The notes beneath the pieces are model-generated. The model saw nothing but the letters and a program-made list of their open reading frames with translations. It searched no databases and had not been told where the DNA came from. The position numbers and the translations under genes were made by a program. DNA of 64,000 nucleotides from Eopsaltria australis (taxonomy: Eukaryota > Chordata > Aves > Passeriformes > Petroicidae), in assembly GCA_034509425.1 (NCBI GenBank), contig JAVTVJ010000838.1:744001-808000 (forward strand), given 5' to 3'. Below, piece after piece: positions 61,431 through 64,000 of this stretch (the stretch's first letter is position 1; each line of letters starts with the position of its first letter).

Positions 61431-62218
61431 ACACCAGGAGGAGCTTTAGAATGGCAGTTTGAAGGCAGTTTCTCTCATAGACAGAAGGAATAAGAGTGGA
61501 TATTCAAAATTTTAGTAATACACAGAAACAGGTACTTCTTTCCTGTAAGAGTGCCTGTTAGTAGATTCAGCTGAATCTGCAAAATCTTGTTACCTGGCAG
61601 TCAAATAGAGAGCCTGAGTAGGTGCTGAGTTTTGTTTAACATATTCACAAGTTTATTTCTTTTCTTCAAACTTCATGACTTCATTCCATGCAGAACAGGT
61701 AGTTGGATTTGCCTTTGGAAAAACACAAGAATACATCCCTCTGGACTAACAGAGAGTATTTGGCAAACAGACAAACATCAAGGTATTCCCTATTCTCAAA
61801 AAGCTAATCTTTGAAATTTATGTGACATTCTGTGTGTTCCTATAAATGTTAATATTTAGGTGTTTATAAGGTGTAAGTTAAGAAAGCTCATAATAAAATT
61901 TTCTGAATGTCATTTCTTTCCAAAACATGTGAGGTGAGGTAAATACCTTAAGTTTCTGGCCAGGGAAATTGAAGTAGAAAGTCAGTACTCAGAGGATGGT
62001 TACGGAGGTCACAGTGGTGATGAGGTCTGAGGCAAAGCAGTTTTTCTGGTAGTCATGAGTCTTTTCAGCACTTATTTATAACCAGAGAGAAGATCGTGGC
62101 CATTAAGTGTGAAGCAGGGGCTACTCACCTTATCTGAGTGTTACCCACAAGCTACCTTGTTTTCCTCCTTTAGAGACTATTCACAAGGTTTCTCAGGGAA
62201 TTTATATATTTATGAACA
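61431..62218. other. AT-rich unique sequence
   Basis: No feature recognised. Confidence 0.55.
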
Positions 62219-62244
62219 CATTTATTATTATTATTATTATTTTT
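62219..62244 (+). repeat. (ATT)n microsatellite
   Basis: About eight ATT units followed by TTTATAATTAT. Confidence 0.92.
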
Positions 62245-63897
62245 ATAATTATACCCAAAATATATCTCTTTATGAAAATTGTTCAGGTGCATGGAAACTG
62301 CAGATGTAGTCCATGCCTGCAATATCCAGATTTGAGTTATATAAAACTGGAATGTGACTTCTTCAAAGGGATGAGATTTTTTTGGTGGTGTCACCATTTC
62401 AGCTTATTAAAATGAAAGATTTTCCATTCATAACCACAATGCAAGTATTTTCCATGAAAACTTATAAAATAAAACTAGTGAATCCTTTAGGAAATAATAC
62501 TTTTAGACTCTGTTTTTCAGCATGTTTGCAAAGCACTTGGTACATTTTTAAAAAAAATCTCAGGAACAAGTTTTCTATTTCCCAGTGTATGACTGAAGAG
62601 AACTTTTTAACTGAAATTTTGTACTTTCTCTGGAAGCTTGTGCTCATAATTTCTTTTCCCAAAATACTTGTTGGTTCAAAGGTCTAAGTCCTTGTAAACT
62701 CCAAAATGTACTCTAAATTAATAAACTGCTCTTCTGCAGTATCCTGGATGTGGTTCATTTTCCACCTGGCTGAACATAGCCCAGAATTAATCAAAATAAA
62801 TTGGGAATGGGCAATTCCCTTTCCAGCCCCTTCCCTCATCCCACCATTTTGTAAATTACAGTGCCAGAGGGGGAGTTTTTAATCTGACCAAAGCTTAAAA
62901 ATTTATGTTGGTCAACATGTTCTGATGGTTTTTACAAAAGCAACCTTAAATTCGGGTTATTATACCTGAATTTAAATGTAAGGGAGATCAGATTCTTATT
63001 GCTTTTTAAGATAAGAAGCTTCCACCTAGAAGAATCAGGAGAAAAGCAGAAAAGGTTGGAGGCAAGTGGCTTGAGTAAACAAAGAAGCATTTAAAAAATG
63101 TTCTTTCTCCTACTTTAGCTGATAGACTTTGAAATTCCTCTTTGATCACGGCATTAAGGCAGATGGATAAAGAAGCAGTGGTATTAACAGAGCTTCTTCT
63201 GCAGTAGTATTTTAAATGTTATTCACTATATATAACTCCATCCTTGAAAGTAACTCCCAATTTATGGGAAGTCAGAACACGTCCTAAGAAATCACAGAGA
63301 AGTTGTAAAAGAAATTGCATCTCCATGACAGGGGGTTGACACATAACGATAAACACATCAAGACAATTGACAATAAACATGTCAAAACAAAGTTGTGTAT
63401 TGAAATTCACTGAAAAAATGTATATAGAGAATGCCTTAGGGTTTTAAAAATTAGGAGATGTAGAGTAATTTTCCAAAAGTGTTAACTTTAAATGGCGAAA
63501 TTAACTTCCAGATATTTATATGAGGGTTGCGTTATTTCAAGTGAACATAAATAAATACAGAATTACAGAACTAGAAAATAGAAAGCTCTCATTTTTTGTT
63601 GTAGTTGTGATTTTAACTTCGTCCCTTATAGATTTTATCATAATTTTCTTAAAGCAGTTTTACTATATAGAAAATAAGGAAATGGCCTCAATATTACCTT
63701 TTTGCAAAAACTAAAAGAGGGTGTCAAAGAGGTTTAGGATCTACTGACTTCACTGAAAGCCAACAAATTAAAGCCCATAGAGGATAAGGTGAAAAAAACT
63801 GTCCCTTCAGAAATATTTGAATTATTCCTAGGTTTGCACTCCATCTAGTCTCTTTCCTAAGTTTGGAGAAATGCTTTTGTTTTCTTTCCTTTTACCA
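62245..63897. other. AT-rich unique sequence
   Basis: Frames of 101 codons or fewer (for example 62382-62687, plus) without motifs. No mobile element is recognised. Confidence 0.55.
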
Positions 63898-63926
63898 GTT
63901 TTGTTTTTTGTTTTGTTTTGTTTTTT
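63898..63926 (+). repeat. (TTTTG)n short repeat
   Basis: GTTTTGTTTTTTGTTTTGTT followed by TTGTTTTTT, close to the end of the window. Confidence 0.85.
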
Positions 63927-64000
63927 CCTGTGTTTCAGCTGACATAAAGCAGCAGGCTAGTTGTTTGTTTAATCTCCTCTCCTTTTTTTTTTTCCCCCAC

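Overview
The window looks like nuclear DNA from a bird, most likely a songbird. The reasons are CR1 LINE fragments whose 3' ends carry the avian-type ATTCTRTG/CATAGAAT tail, solo LTRs including one with TGTCCTGG...CACTACA termini typical of avian ERVL-class elements, and AT-rich unique DNA thinly seeded with repeats. I found no bacterial or organellar features, no convincing protein-coding gene, no rRNA or tRNA gene and no CRISPR array. The best description is a gene-poor intergenic or intronic stretch. The longest open frames all lie inside transposable elements or simple repeats.

Layout. 1-13.9 kb is AT-rich unique sequence with short simple repeats and two tiny CR1 3' ends (2.5 and 6.8 kb). 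A weak candidate spliced exon pair lies at 6.28-6.70 kb. A 457-bp solo LTR on the minus strand follows at 13.95-14.40 kb (LTR copy A). A 0.8-kb CR1 on the plus strand at 15.6-16.45 kb runs straight into a 300-bp hexanucleotide-like repeat. From 11.8 to 23.4 kb there are several A/C- or G/T-skewed low-complexity tracts. A 1.5-kb ERVL-type solo LTR (minus) sits at 24.35-25.86 kb with a perfect 5-bp target duplication. 26-42.8 kb is again mostly unique and includes a 287-bp uninterrupted polypurine tract at 40.8-41.06 kb.

42.8-49.3 kb is the densest repeat cluster. It holds an older member of the 457-bp LTR family (copy B) carrying a nested ~0.6-kb insertion, a CR1 fragment (plus), an 830-bp solo LTR (minus), a decayed CR1 reverse-transcriptase region (minus) split by a ~0.49-kb insertion, and another CR1 3' end. 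A 331-bp uninterrupted polypyrimidine tract lies at 53.58-53.91 kb. The third 457-bp family member (copy C, plus strand) is at 54.32-54.77 kb. The remainder, to 64 kb, is AT-rich with one CR1 3' end near 61 kb and several microsatellites.

The most solid result is the target-site duplications read directly beside four solo LTRs: CTTG, CTTT and TAAT (4 bp) for the three members of one family, AGTAT (5 bp) for the ERVL-type LTR, plus CATGG (5 bp) for the 830-bp LTR. No undescribed gene system was found. Points worth a second look are the inverted ~97%-identical LTR pair 40 kb apart, two hairpins kept within that LTR family, the purine/pyrimidine mirror tracts, and possible conserved noncoding or spliced-exon candidates that need cross-species comparison.
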